Shown piece by piece: positions 7,012-15,356 of a stretch of 30,274 nt of DNA. The stretch lies in assembly GCA_002427015.1 (NCBI GenBank), contig DIPE01000086.1, positions 1-30,274 on the forward strand, given 5' to 3'. Position 1 is the stretch's first letter, and every line of letters begins with the position of its first letter. Made by a program: the position numbers and the translations under genes. The notes under the pieces were generated by a model. It was not told where the DNA came from. It ran no database searches and was given only the letters and a program-made list of their open reading frames with translations. The stretch comes from Firmicutes bacterium UBA5496 (lineage in GTDB: Bacteria > Bacillota > Proteinivoracia > UBA4975).

Positions 7012-9142
7012 CGGCCTTCACCTCCATGATTTTTTCCAGCTCTTTTATTGCCAAGGCCGGACGCTGCCGCCCGAATTTGCCTTTTTTATGCCAGGTCAAA
7101 AGCAAATTCACTTTCGCCCGGGTAATCGCCACATACAACAGGCGCAGGCGCTCGCAGAGCAGTTCTTCCCGGGCGGAGGCAATGGCAGCGGCAGTGTCCC
7201 TGCCCTCCATTTCCGCCCGGGCCACGGCCACAGGATTGATAATTTCCTCCGGCAGCCAGCCGTATTCCGCCCGGATCTTGTCTGTGGTCAAACCGGGATA
7301 ATCATTGCTGGTGACGCTGACCACATATACCGTATCCCATTCCAGGCCCTTGGCCCGGTGAGCGGTGACCAGATTAATCACCCCGGGCTGGGGGCTGTAT
7401 CCCCAGCGGTCGAAAAATACATTTGCCGCCCCCAGGAAGCTAGTGGTCAGCCGCCGGACTTCTTCTGCCACCTGGGGCAGGCGCCAATTGGGGTAGACAG
7501 CCAACCACTGCTTGATGTCCACAGCGATTTTTTGGGCCAGGGCAAGCTCCTCTTGCTGCAGGCCCAAGTCGTTGGCGATTTCCAGCACCAATATATCCGG
7601 GGGCAGGTGCAGGGCCTCCAGCCATGACTTTATCCGCTCCAGCTCAGAATGCACTTCCAGCCACAAGTCAAACTCCCGCAGGCTCTCGGGCCAGCTGGGC
7701 TCCGAAAAGAGCAGCTGTTCCACCGGCACTGTCTCCAAGTAGCCCCGGACAGGAGCAACATCAACCAGTGCGGGGACCAGCCGTTCCAGGGCGGCCACCA
7801 ACAGAGCGTTGTCCCCGGGGCTGGCCAGGAAGTTCAGGATTGCTTGAAGGTCATCAATGGTCTTGCGCCGCTCGGCGGGATACTGGCAGATTTCATAAAA
7901 GGGAGCCTCCATATCCGCCAGGGCCTGCCGAAAATCTGCCACCAGCTGGTTTGTAGGAGCAAGAATTGCCACGGTCTTGTCGGGATTGCGCTGGACGTAG
8001 CCGGCAGCATGTTTGCTGACCTCAAGTATTTCTTCCTCAAAGTCCACATAGCTGCGGACAGCCAGGGTATAGCCCGGCGAGCGGGGATTGGGAAAGGGGT
8101 CGTCGGCTGCCACCGGCTGAATATAGTTGGGCTCCAGGGCCTGCCGGCAGGCAGGGACCGGGTGCCGCTCACAGGACCATTGGACCAGGCCGTTGGCCAG
8201 GTGGATGATGTCAGTGCTGCTGCGGTTGGATTGGAGCATGGGCAAGGTAACTACCTCCGGACGCCGGGCATAATCCCGGAACAGGCCGGGATCGGAATCG
8301 GTAAAGGTCCCCATTATTGCCTGGTTGGAATCGCCCACCCGCACTAAATTGCCGCTGCCCTCTGCCAATTTCAGGAGCAAGGCCTGCTGCAGGGGGTTGG
8401 AATCCTGGGCTTCATCTTCAAAAATATAGGGCCAGGCTGCCGACAGTCGCTGGGCTAAATCAGCATCATCTTCCACCATGCGCCAGGCCCGCAGCAAGAG
8501 GTCGTCAAAGTCCACCATGCCCAGCTGGGCCAGACGCTCCTGATACTCCTGATAAAACTCCACCGTCCAGGAATAAAAATTATCGCCGCTTATTTTCGCT
8601 GCCGCCCCTTGGGGAGACAAGCCCAGGGCCTTATAACGACGGATCATCTCTTTGCCCATGTCCACCGTGCGGTTCCGCCAGCCTTCAAGGGTCTGCTGAA
8701 AGCGCATATGGGATTCGCTAATTTTCAGCACCGCCTGCCAGCGCTGCTGGTTGCGGTCAATCCAGCGGTCGACTATATCTTCCACCAGCCGCTCCCGGTA
8801 GCCGCCGTCGAGGATGGAAAAATCATCCCGAAGCAGGGCGGCATCCGGGCGCTGGCGAATAATCTGCAGCGCCAGCGAGTGCAGAGTCCTGACCTCAAAG
8901 CCGACTCCTCTGGGCAGGTCCCGTTTTTCCAACCAGTCGCCAATCTTGCGGGTAAAGTTAGCCACCGCCGAGTTCATCACTGTAACCACCAGGATTTTGG
9001 AACCCCGGGGCAGACCTTCGCTGATTAAACGGGCTGCCAGCCAGGAAAGCACAGTGGTCTTGCCGGCGCCGGGGACGGCAGGAACGGCCAGCAGTCCCCT
9101 TTTATACTCTGCTACTTCACTTTGTCCCGGTCGAAAGCGCAT
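7001..9142 (-). CDS. UvrD/PcrA-type SF1A DNA helicase
   Basis: A 713-residue ATP-dependent 3'-5' DNA helicase. Counting from the chosen start: Q-motif region with Gln7, Walker A AVPGAGKTT (22-30), Walker B FEDEAQD (241-247), motif III VRVGDSNQAIMG (267-278), motif IV QSNRSS, motif V TAHRAKGLEWD (593-603) and motif VI LRLLYVAITRAK (about 666-677). All motor motifs are intact. It is shorter than AddA because it carries no nuclease domain; that activity is the next gene. An in-frame ATG 27 codons upstream exists, but the ATG at 9142 has GAGGAGGGG 7 bases before it and gives a 26-base overlap with the upstream gene, consistent with coupling. It differs from ordinary PcrA in context, and probably works with its two neighbours. 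Confidence 0.92.
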   Translation of the reverse strand: MRFRPGQSEVAEYKRGLLAVPAVPGAGKTTVLSWLAARLISEGLPRGSKILVVTVMNSAVANFTRKIGDWLEKRDLPRGVGFEVRTLHSLALQIIRQRPDAALLRDDFSILDGGYRERLVEDIVDRWIDRNQQRWQAVLKISESHMRFQQTLEGWRNRTVDMGKEMIRRYKALGLSPQGAAAKISGDNFYSWTVEFYQEYQERLAQLGMVDFDDLLLRAWRMVEDDADLAQRLSAAWPYIFEDEAQDSNPLQQALLLKLAEGSGNLVRVGDSNQAIMGTFTDSDPGLFRDYARRPEVVTLPMLQSNRSSTDIIHLANGLVQWSCERHPVPACRQALEPNYIQPVAADDPFPNPRSPGYTLAVRSYVDFEEEILEVSKHAAGYVQRNPDKTVAILAPTNQLVADFRQALADMEAPFYEICQYPAERRKTIDDLQAILNFLASPGDNALLVAALERLVPALVDVAPVRGYLETVPVEQLLFSEPSWPESLREFDLWLEVHSELERIKSWLEALHLPPDILVLEIANDLGLQQEELALAQKIAVDIKQWLAVYPNWRLPQVAEEVRRLTTSFLGAANVFFDRWGYSPQPGVINLVTAHRAKGLEWDTVYVVSVTSNDYPGLTTDKIRAEYGWLPEEIINPVAVARAEMEGRDTAAAIASAREELLCERLRLLYVAITRAKVNLLLTWHKKGKFGRQRPALAIKELEKIMEVKAGAK

Positions 9143-11084
9143 CCCCACTCCCCTCCTCTCCCGCCAGCGCATCATACAGCGCTGCCAGCAATTGTCCATC
9201 TTGCTCGAAGCCCTGACTGTCAATATTGGCAGCGGCTACAAAGAGCTGCCTGCCGCAGCGGCGCAGCAGCGCCCGGGCCACCCTGGCCCCATTTTTAAGG
9301 CTGACAGCCTGGTTGTATTCATCGGTCCAGATTTCCCCCTGAGGCCAGCGGGCCATAAGCACATGGGGATTAATCAGCTCCCGCGCATCCTGCTGAAACC
9401 AGCGCCGGCTGGTGCAATCCATCCACACCTGCACGCTGGAGCGGAGATGTCCGGAGATATAGGCATAGGGCGTAGTCAAGATGACAGCATGCGCCCGTGT
9501 TGCCGGCTCCAGCAGACTCTCGGCCGCCACAGTGCCGGCTGAGAGCATGCGGATAAAGGCGGCGCCGGAATCGCTGCCTAGATCAACGCGCCCGGTAGTG
9601 TTCAGAAATTTATGAGCGGACACCAGCAGTTGCCGGCAGACCACCAAGTCATCCCGGGCAGGGGGCAGCCGGGACAGAAGCTCGCCAAATACCCGCTGAA
9701 AGAAAAGGTCAATGGGCTGTTCAGGCCCCTTGCGGTAACTGTCTAGCCATTGCCGCAGGAGATCATAGCCCTGGGCGGCCCGAAAGCCTACCCGCTCCCG
9801 CTGCCACAGCTCCAGGGCCGGCAAATTGCAATCCCGGACCTGCCGGCTCAGCAGCCAGGCGCGCACGGGGTCCAGCTTGAGCAGCAGCTGCAGGGACTGA
9901 GCCAGGTCAGGCACCCCCCAATCCAGTTGCCACTGGGGATGAGCCAGCAAGGCCAGGGTCATCATCGCCCGCACATAAGGCTCGTCAATGAGCCGACGAT
10001 TCTTGGTAAGCACGTTCAGGGACACTCCCGCCTCCCTGAGATGAAGAGCCAGGGTATGCTCCAGGACCTTATCCGCCAGGGGGGCAATGACAGCAATTTC
10101 AGGGGCAGGCACTCCCTGCTCCAGGAGACGGACTACCCTTTCCCCCACCCGGTCCAGGAGTTCGCTACGCAGGTCTTCATGAATCAGTTCTATTTCCGGC
10201 CGATATTTAGGCAAGACTGGGACATTGCCGGAAAGGATATTTGTATACACTGCCCTTCCCGCCCCCAGCCGCTGCCGGGGAGAGCGCACCGGCACAATTT
10301 TGCCCATGGCGCCGAAGCGCTGCCAGGCCCCTTGGGCATCGGCCCCGAAAAATCCGGCGTGGCCGCCGTCGGTGCTGAAAGTCATAACAGCGCTCTCCAC
10401 ATGCTCCAGCATAGCGGCAATTAAATCATGGGCGGCAGGAGACTGTTCATCCACATCGTCTGCCAGCAGGTGCTTAAATTGCCGTAATTCCTGGCGGTAC
10501 CAGGGCTCAGCCAGCAAGCTACGGTAAAGGGCTACCGCCAAACCATAATCCAGGGTTCCGGATTTTTCCGCCCCCGCAATATAACTGTCCAGCACCTGCT
10601 GGGCAGATTTATACACATTCGGGTCTTTGCTGGGCATTGCCGCTGCCAGGCGGCTGCCGATTTCAGAGAAAGCTATTCCATTGAGGCTGGCCAAAACCAG
10701 GCAACTCCCCAGCTGAATGGCCAGGCGCTCGGGACTGGTGACGAGGCCGGAAAAATCTGCCTGCCGGGCCTGGATATGCCGCAGCATGGCAAATTGGCCG
10801 GTCTCTACGGTGAGAAATTCCGGCTCCAGCCACATCTCTCCCCAAGGATCCAGGCGCGGCCAACAGCGCCGGATTTCCCGCTGCACCCAGCCAAAATATG
10901 TATAGACATGCAAGGGACCGGCCCAGGGAAAATCCACCCGCTCCCGCCAGTCCCGGACATCCCGGGCGTTCCACAGCAGCACCAGGATTGAATCAGTTCG
11001 GCCTTTTCGGGCCAAAGAACTGTAGCGCTGCCACAGCTTTTCAGTTTTTCCCGCCCCGCCGGGGCCCACCAAGAGCATTTCCAT
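9117..11084 (-). CDS. Degenerate SF1 helicase-like ATPase, AddB/RecC-like subunit candidate
   Basis: A 655-residue protein with an intact Walker A (GPGGAGKT, 7-14) at the very N-terminus and a UvrD-like layout with weakened motifs. Motif II is LLADDVDEQSP (206-216), with Asp-Asp where helicases have Asp-Glu. Motif III resembles GGHAGFFGADAQ (240-251). A second-domain core shows AVIAPL and LTKNRRLIDEPYVRAMM (359-375), as in AddB/RecC-like proteins. The motif V region (VILTTPYAYISGHLRSSVQVWMD) lacks the KGLEW core, and motif VI is RALLRRCGRQLFVAA. I infer a structural or DNA-scanning partner for the intact helicase downstream, analogous to AddB or RecC. It is first in the operon, with GGAGGG 6 bases before the ATG and a promoter just upstream. 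An automatic annotation may call it UvrD-like or hypothetical. Confidence 0.75.
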   Translation of the reverse strand: MEMLLVGPGGAGKTEKLWQRYSSLARKGRTDSILVLLWNARDVRDWRERVDFPWAGPLHVYTYFGWVQREIRRCWPRLDPWGEMWLEPEFLTVETGQFAMLRHIQARQADFSGLVTSPERLAIQLGSCLVLASLNGIAFSEIGSRLAAAMPSKDPNVYKSAQQVLDSYIAGAEKSGTLDYGLAVALYRSLLAEPWYRQELRQFKHLLADDVDEQSPAAHDLIAAMLEHVESAVMTFSTDGGHAGFFGADAQGAWQRFGAMGKIVPVRSPRQRLGAGRAVYTNILSGNVPVLPKYRPEIELIHEDLRSELLDRVGERVVRLLEQGVPAPEIAVIAPLADKVLEHTLALHLREAGVSLNVLTKNRRLIDEPYVRAMMTLALLAHPQWQLDWGVPDLAQSLQLLLKLDPVRAWLLSRQVRDCNLPALELWQRERVGFRAAQGYDLLRQWLDSYRKGPEQPIDLFFQRVFGELLSRLPPARDDLVVCRQLLVSAHKFLNTTGRVDLGSDSGAAFIRMLSAGTVAAESLLEPATRAHAVILTTPYAYISGHLRSSVQVWMDCTSRRWFQQDARELINPHVLMARWPQGEIWTDEYNQAVSLKNGARVARALLRRCGRQLFVAAANIDSQGFEQDGQLLAALYDALAGEEGSGDALSTGTK

Positions 11085-11103
11085 ACCAACCCCTCCCGCC
11101 CTT

Positions 11104-11132
11104 ATTATACCATTGGTCCATGCAACAAGGGA
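11104..11132 (-). promoter_or_regulatory. Extended -10 promoter of the helicase-nuclease-recJ operon
   Basis: On the minus strand TGGTATAAT has the -10 at 11104-11109 and the extended TG. The -35 position 17 bases upstream (11127-11132, TCCCTT) is poor and falls in the arm of the neighbouring hairpin. The leader would be only about 15 bases, ending in the GGAGGG ribosome site of the first gene. Confidence 0.6.
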
Positions 11133-11191
11133 CGGTCTATTGCTTCCTGGATTCTGTTAATCCCAGGTGCGGAAGCAATAAAACCGTCCCT
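11128..11191. repeat. Long REP-like imperfect inverted repeat
   Basis: Arms AGGGACGGT..ATTGCTTCC (11128-11147) and GGAAGCAAT...ACCGTCCCT (11171-11191) pair over 18 bases with one small internal mismatch. An inner stem of about eight pairs (11146-11153 with 11159-11167) closes the loop. There is no T-run on either side, so it is not a canonical terminator. Its form suits a REP/BIME-type dispersed element; copies elsewhere in the genome cannot be seen from here. Confidence 0.7.
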
Positions 11192-11208
11192 ATCATTGTA
11201 GTTATATT

Positions 11209-11877
11209 TTAAGCACCCCGGGCCGTGAGGATGCCATCGGTCATCCTGTAGACCTGGTCGGCGGCGTCGGCGATGGCCAGGTCATGGGTAACCACGACGA
11301 CACAGTAGTTTTCATCATGGGCCAGATGCCGGAGTATGTCCATGACCCTGTTGCCGTTGACGGTATCCAGATTGCCCGTAGGCTCGTCGGCCAGCAGCAA
11401 CCGCGCCCCGGTGGAAAGCGCCCGGGCGATGGCCACCCGCTGCTGCTCCCCGCCCGAGAGGTTGGAGGGAAAGCGCCGCTGCTTTTCCTCGGCTATGTCT
11501 ACTGCGGCCAGCAGTTCCCTGGCCCGCTCCTGGGCCTGGGCCAGGGGCACACCGTTTAGTTCCATGGGGTAACAGACATTTTCCAAGGCGGTCTGCAGGG
11601 GAAAGAGATGGAAGGCCTGAAAGATCATGGCCACCCGCTCCCGGCGGTAGCAATCCAGATCCAAGGCAGCCAAGTCCTCTCCGTCGATGAACAACTTACC
11701 GGCACTGGGCTTGTCCAGTCCGGCCATGAGGGAAAGCAATGTGGTCTTGCCGCTGCCTGAAGGCCCCACCACAGCGCAAAGGCTCCCGGGCTTAAAAGTA
11801 CAGGTCACGCCTTGTAGCACATCCCGGTCCCCATTCTTATAACAATAACCCACGTTTTCCAGTTTCAGTTCAGACAT
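11209..11877 (-). CDS. ABC transporter ATPase, MacB/LolD type
   Basis: A 222-residue cytoplasmic ATPase of the type that pairs with FtsX-domain permeases. It shows VGPSGSGKTTLLSLMAGLD as Walker A (about 37-44), the Q-loop in MIFQAFHLFP, the signature LSGGEQQRVAIARAL, Walker B LLLADEPTGNLD and the H-loop in VVVVTHD. The DEPTGNLD wording and the length are standard for the MacB/LolD/FtsE group, in which ATP hydrolysis drives conformational changes of the permease rather than classical import. An AGGAGGG site precedes the ATG, which follows the permease stop by 10 bases; the two genes form one operon. Confidence 0.95.
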   Translation of the reverse strand: MSELKLENVGYCYKNGDRDVLQGVTCTFKPGSLCAVVGPSGSGKTTLLSLMAGLDKPSAGKLFIDGEDLAALDLDCYRRERVAMIFQAFHLFPLQTALENVCYPMELNGVPLAQAQERARELLAAVDIAEEKQRRFPSNLSGGEQQRVAIARALSTGARLLLADEPTGNLDTVNGNRVMDILRHLAHDENYCVVVVTHDLAIADAADQVYRMTDGILTARGA

Positions 11878-11887
11878 GAAATCCCTC

Positions 11888-14800
11888 CTATTCCTTTACC
11901 TGCAAGAGTTCCAGGGGCATGCGGTTGGTGACGGAAACAGCGCTGGGAATAGAACCGCCGATAACCCCGATTAGATAGAGCGCGGCTGAGAGCATAGCGG
12001 GACCGGCCAGGACGGCGACTGCATCCTGGCGCAGGAAAATCAAGGCGGTCAGTCCCAACCCCAGTCCCAAGATACACAACAGAAGCTGTTCACCGCACAG
12101 CATGGACCGGGCTCGCCCTTTAGTGGTGCCTAGCACCCGCATTAAAGCAGCCTCCTTGGAGGTCTGTAAAATCAGCAGCACTGCCAGCCCCGCCGCAATG
12201 AGCACTGAGACTGCCACCGTCACCGGGAAGAGTATCTCCATGAGCTGGAGGTTCTTCTCCAGGGGCTCCACCACCTGGGTCAGCTCCTCATCCCAGAAGA
12301 GAAAGGTCAGCGGGACGGTTCCAGCTACCCCACTGTTAAAGAGTGAATCCATCTTAGCCCGAAACTCGGGGAGCTCCCGATTCTTAGCTGGGTCCAGAAC
12401 AAACTCTGCCTTGGAATAGCGCATTTCATACCCCTCCAACTGCCACAGCGCCGAGGTGGGAAGAAGGATGAGGTCAGCACTGCCACCGCTGACCATTCCG
12501 GCATATTGTCCGGCAACTACATAGCTGCCTGAAATGACGGTGTTGCTGGAATAGATCAGGATCAAATTTCCGGGCTGCAGCCGGAGAAACCCCATCAAAA
12601 ATTCAGGCAGCAGCACCGGTGGCACGTCTTCTTCCGTCCAATCCCTGGCGAAGAGATCCTCGTCCCAGCCCGGGGCGTACTCCACTGTGACGTCGCTTCC
12701 CTTGAGAGCGAAAAATTGCTCCAGCTGATCGAAGGAGCGAAGCTGTACACCTCCGATCATGCGTTCATCGTCCCGTTTACCTTCCTCGTCGGTGGCCGCC
12801 ACCCGCGGCGCCGTTGCGGCTGCCTCCAAATAGGCACTCTCAACGAAACCGCTGGCCAATATGCTATCCACCGTTCGGTAGCGGATGAATCCGCCTGGGA
12901 CAAAGAAGGAAGGATTGCTTTGAATGATCTCTGCCTCCACTTGGATGCTGCTGTAGAGCCGGTCGAGCTCGGAGTCGTTGCGCTCCATAATCCAGCTCAT
13001 CCAGCCCAGGGCCAGGGTAAAGGACAGGGCCACCGCCACTGTCAGGATGGACTTCATAGGGGCTCGGCGGATATGCTGGAACACATAACGGGGTACTTGA
13101 GCTAAGCCCAGATTCCTGGCGGGAGCCGGAGCCTCCCCAAAAGAGATAGCTCTTGCCGGAGCAAATTGCATCTCTTGGGACCCTGCCTTTTCGCTCTCCG
13201 GCACTGCCTTCGCCGCCGGTTTTCTTATCTCTCCCCCTTGCTTCGCCACACCCTGCAGCAGCTCCAGGACGGGGCTGCGGGCAGTCATCACCGTCCCCAC
13301 GGTAGTGAAGAGCAGCAGCAGTGCAAAGACTGCAGCGAACAACCCGGCCAGCCAGGCCGGGGAAAGGGCAGTAGAGAGACCAACCCCCTCCGGCCCCTGT
13401 AGGGAGGCCAGGGTTCCGGCGGCTTTCCCCAGGGCGTAGAACCAGGCTGTAATCCCGCCCATTAAGATGCTTACAGCCCCGATTAGGACCATAGGCTGCA
13501 GCATCTGCCTGATGGCGGTTCGCCTAGGTACGCCCAGAGAGCGGAGGATTGCGAAATCCCGGCGCCGCTGGCGCAAATAGAGGAAGGCGGCCAGTGCCAA
13601 GGCCAACACCAGCACCAGGGTGAAAATTACCGCGCTCAGAGCGGCAGACTGCTTAATGGGGACGACGGAGGCCAGGAAGTTGTTCCAGCCGGTATCAAAA
13701 AAGGAGACAGGCAGGCCCAGTTCCTCCAAGGCATTCTGGTTTTCGGCCAGGAAGGCTTCCTCGTCCCAGGGCGAGCGGAGGACGAAGCTGTAGTTGCTTG
13801 GGCCGATTCCCCGAAGCGAATCTCCATACCCGGCGGGCAAGGAAGAGTCCGGGATGTACATATAGTTGCTGCTGAAGGTGGCTTGGTAGCCCTCAGCCAG
13901 TCTGCAGTACAGCCCCACAATCTCAAACTCCTCGGTGTAGGTCTCGTATTCCTGCCACGCCTTCCAATCATCCGAATCATCTCTTGGAATTATATAGATC
14001 CTTCCAGAGGGAAGTTCTCTAAGTTTCACGGTTATGCTGTCTCCCAAGGCGAGACAGCGCAGTGCGGCAAAGTCCCGGTGCACCACGCAGACGCGTCGGC
14101 CCTCGATGTCGTCATTTCTATTCAACCAGCGCCCCTCGGCCAAGTAAAGATCCCGGGAGGCTTCCTGGACTGCGGGCATGGCGCTCATGTCTTTGGTGGT
14201 ATATACCATCATCGTGCGCTGGTTTTCCTCCAATGCCCGCTGTTTCTCCGCCAGAGCCGCCAGTGCCGGATCGGCAAAATCCGCCAAAGCCCCCGGCTCA
14301 ACCGGCAAGAACCACAGCCCGTTGTCGTTCAGCGGCTCAAGGAGGAGATTGTTTGAGGCTTTCTGCCATTCATGATTGTTGTCCCAAGAATTGTAATAAG
14401 CTCTAACCAGATAACGCTGACCCACCTGGAGAGAATCAAAGACTGTGTCCAGTTCGCCTGGACTGTCGGGAAAATATCTGATGCATATTGAGCTGCCCTC
14501 CTGGACGTGCTCGGGGTAGCCCGCCGCCACCTGGTCCACCTTAAGTCTGAACTGAGAAACAAGGGAAGAATTGGACATAGAGAGCAGCTCCCCATAGACC
14601 AGGACGCCGCCGACACAACGATGGTAGCCATGATTCGCTACATCTGCATTGTAGAGTCCCTGGAGCACCCCATGAACTAACCGCCGTCGGTCGGCGAAGG
14701 CAACGTATCGGCTGTTGGCAACCAGCGCCACTCCTTCGGCAGCATCAGCGTAAACGGCTTCATTGTGAGTCTTTTGGGCCTCAGTTGCTTCCGGCCATTC

Positions 14801-15046
14801 ATCTACGGTCCAGTCAGTGGAATTGTCAGTCCTAACTCCGACCGATATGGCATTTTCCATTTCCACGATGCCGATGCTGCGGTAATAGCCAGCAAGCCTG
14901 TCCGTCTCCCGCTCCACCACCAGGTACTCCACCACCCGGGAGATAAAGGCAAAGGAGATAAGTCCCACCAGAAGGAGCAAAAACAGTGTGCGCACCCGCT
15001 GGCGCAGGGTGGACTGCAGGCAGATGTTTCTTACCTTTCTTTTCAC
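11888..15046 (-). CDS. Large FtsX-family ABC permease with two FtsX domains
   Basis: About 1,052 residues. The GTG at 15046 is preferred because AGGTGA lies just upstream; a TTG eight codons earlier is the alternative. After an N-terminal helix (about 20-40) comes a large extracellular region of over 400 residues. Three helices then include the RSLGVPRRTAIRQM cytoplasmic loop of the first FtsX domain. A second half repeats the plan: a helix at LTVAVALSFTLALGW, an extracellular part, then three helices with RVLGTTKGRARSM. Eight helices in two FtsX units match permeases that work with the LolD/MacB ATPase encoded next to it. Roles known for the family include peptide resistance, lipoprotein or toxin handling and cell-wall control; nothing here singles out one. 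Confidence 0.9.
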   Translation of the reverse strand: MKRKVRNICLQSTLRQRVRTLFLLLLVGLISFAFISRVVEYLVVERETDRLAGYYRSIGIVEMENAISVGVRTDNSTDWTVDEWPEATEAQKTHNEAVYADAAEGVALVANSRYVAFADRRRLVHGVLQGLYNADVANHGYHRCVGGVLVYGELLSMSNSSLVSQFRLKVDQVAAGYPEHVQEGSSICIRYFPDSPGELDTVFDSLQVGQRYLVRAYYNSWDNNHEWQKASNNLLLEPLNDNGLWFLPVEPGALADFADPALAALAEKQRALEENQRTMMVYTTKDMSAMPAVQEASRDLYLAEGRWLNRNDDIEGRRVCVVHRDFAALRCLALGDSITVKLRELPSGRIYIIPRDDSDDWKAWQEYETYTEEFEIVGLYCRLAEGYQATFSSNYMYIPDSSLPAGYGDSLRGIGPSNYSFVLRSPWDEEAFLAENQNALEELGLPVSFFDTGWNNFLASVVPIKQSAALSAVIFTLVLVLALALAAFLYLRQRRRDFAILRSLGVPRRTAIRQMLQPMVLIGAVSILMGGITAWFYALGKAAGTLASLQGPEGVGLSTALSPAWLAGLFAAVFALLLLFTTVGTVMTARSPVLELLQGVAKQGGEIRKPAAKAVPESEKAGSQEMQFAPARAISFGEAPAPARNLGLAQVPRYVFQHIRRAPMKSILTVAVALSFTLALGWMSWIMERNDSELDRLYSSIQVEAEIIQSNPSFFVPGGFIRYRTVDSILASGFVESAYLEAAATAPRVAATDEEGKRDDERMIGGVQLRSFDQLEQFFALKGSDVTVEYAPGWDEDLFARDWTEEDVPPVLLPEFLMGFLRLQPGNLILIYSSNTVISGSYVVAGQYAGMVSGGSADLILLPTSALWQLEGYEMRYSKAEFVLDPAKNRELPEFRAKMDSLFNSGVAGTVPLTFLFWDEELTQVVEPLEKNLQLMEILFPVTVAVSVLIAAGLAVLLILQTSKEAALMRVLGTTKGRARSMLCGEQLLLCILGLGLGLTALIFLRQDAVAVLAGPAMLSAALYLIGVIGGSIPSAVSVTNRMPLELLQVKE

Positions 15047-15091
15047 TTGCTCACCTGCTTTTCTGTGCAATTTTCAGAATCTGTTATTTTA

Positions 15092-15119
15092 ATTATAAAT
15101 GGTAAAAAAAAAAGGTCAA
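15092..15119 (-). promoter_or_regulatory. Promoter of the FtsX permease-ATPase operon
   Basis: On the minus strand TTGACC (15114-15119) and TATAAT (15092-15097) are 16 bases apart; the spacer contains ten consecutive T. The match to sigma-A consensus is strong and the site lies about 45 bases before the permease start. Confidence 0.75.
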
Positions 15120-15181
15120 TTAAACTTAGGTTTATTTTCAATTCTCCGCTAGTCCTTTCCTCACCGAAGACTCAAATTCTA

Positions 15182-15227
15182 TAATAAAACCCCAAAGACC
15201 CAGATGTTTATCCGGATTTTTGGGGTT
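15182..15227 (-). terminator. Terminator of the tyrS-pepF-Mrr-like operon
   Basis: On the minus strand a 9-bp outer stem (15219-15227 with 15188-15196) encloses a second 6-bp stem with one G-U pair and a four-base loop. The outer stem runs into TTTTATTAT. It lies 130 bases past the Mrr-like gene's stop and upstream of the FtsX promoter. Confidence 0.75.
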
Positions 15228-15269
15228 CACAGCGGAATATGTGACTCATTCTTTTTTTTCAATTAGCTT

Positions 15270-15339
15270 TACAATCTAAACTAGCTCCAACAATCATAAG
15301 GGCCTGCAGCAAAGGGTGACTGGCGATCCTTAGATTGTA
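15270..15339. repeat. Perfect 10-bp inverted repeat enclosing a 50-base loop
   Basis: TACAATCTAA (15270-15279) and TTAGATTGTA (15330-15339) are exact inverted copies in the 3' untranslated region after the Mrr-like gene. The enclosed bases show no strong structure by eye. It could be a small mobile-element remnant or an RNA stem; neither can be shown here. Confidence 0.5.
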
Positions 15340-15356
15340 TAGAATTACGAGGCGCC

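Noticed and set aside
9143..9223. A 27-codon N-terminal extension of the UvrD-like helicase
   Set aside because: The ATG at 9142 has a strong ribosome site and directly precedes the Q-motif region; the extension overlaps the upstream gene further and has no motif.
11128..11191. Classical Rho-independent terminator for the FtsX-ATPase operon
   Set aside because: The stem is long and imperfect and has no T-run on the minus-strand side, so a REP-like repeat describes it better.
15228..15356. A transposase C-terminal remnant in the minus frame ending in SLDCKAN
   Set aside because: The frame is short, unrecognised and has no supporting terminal repeats beyond one 10-bp inverted repeat.
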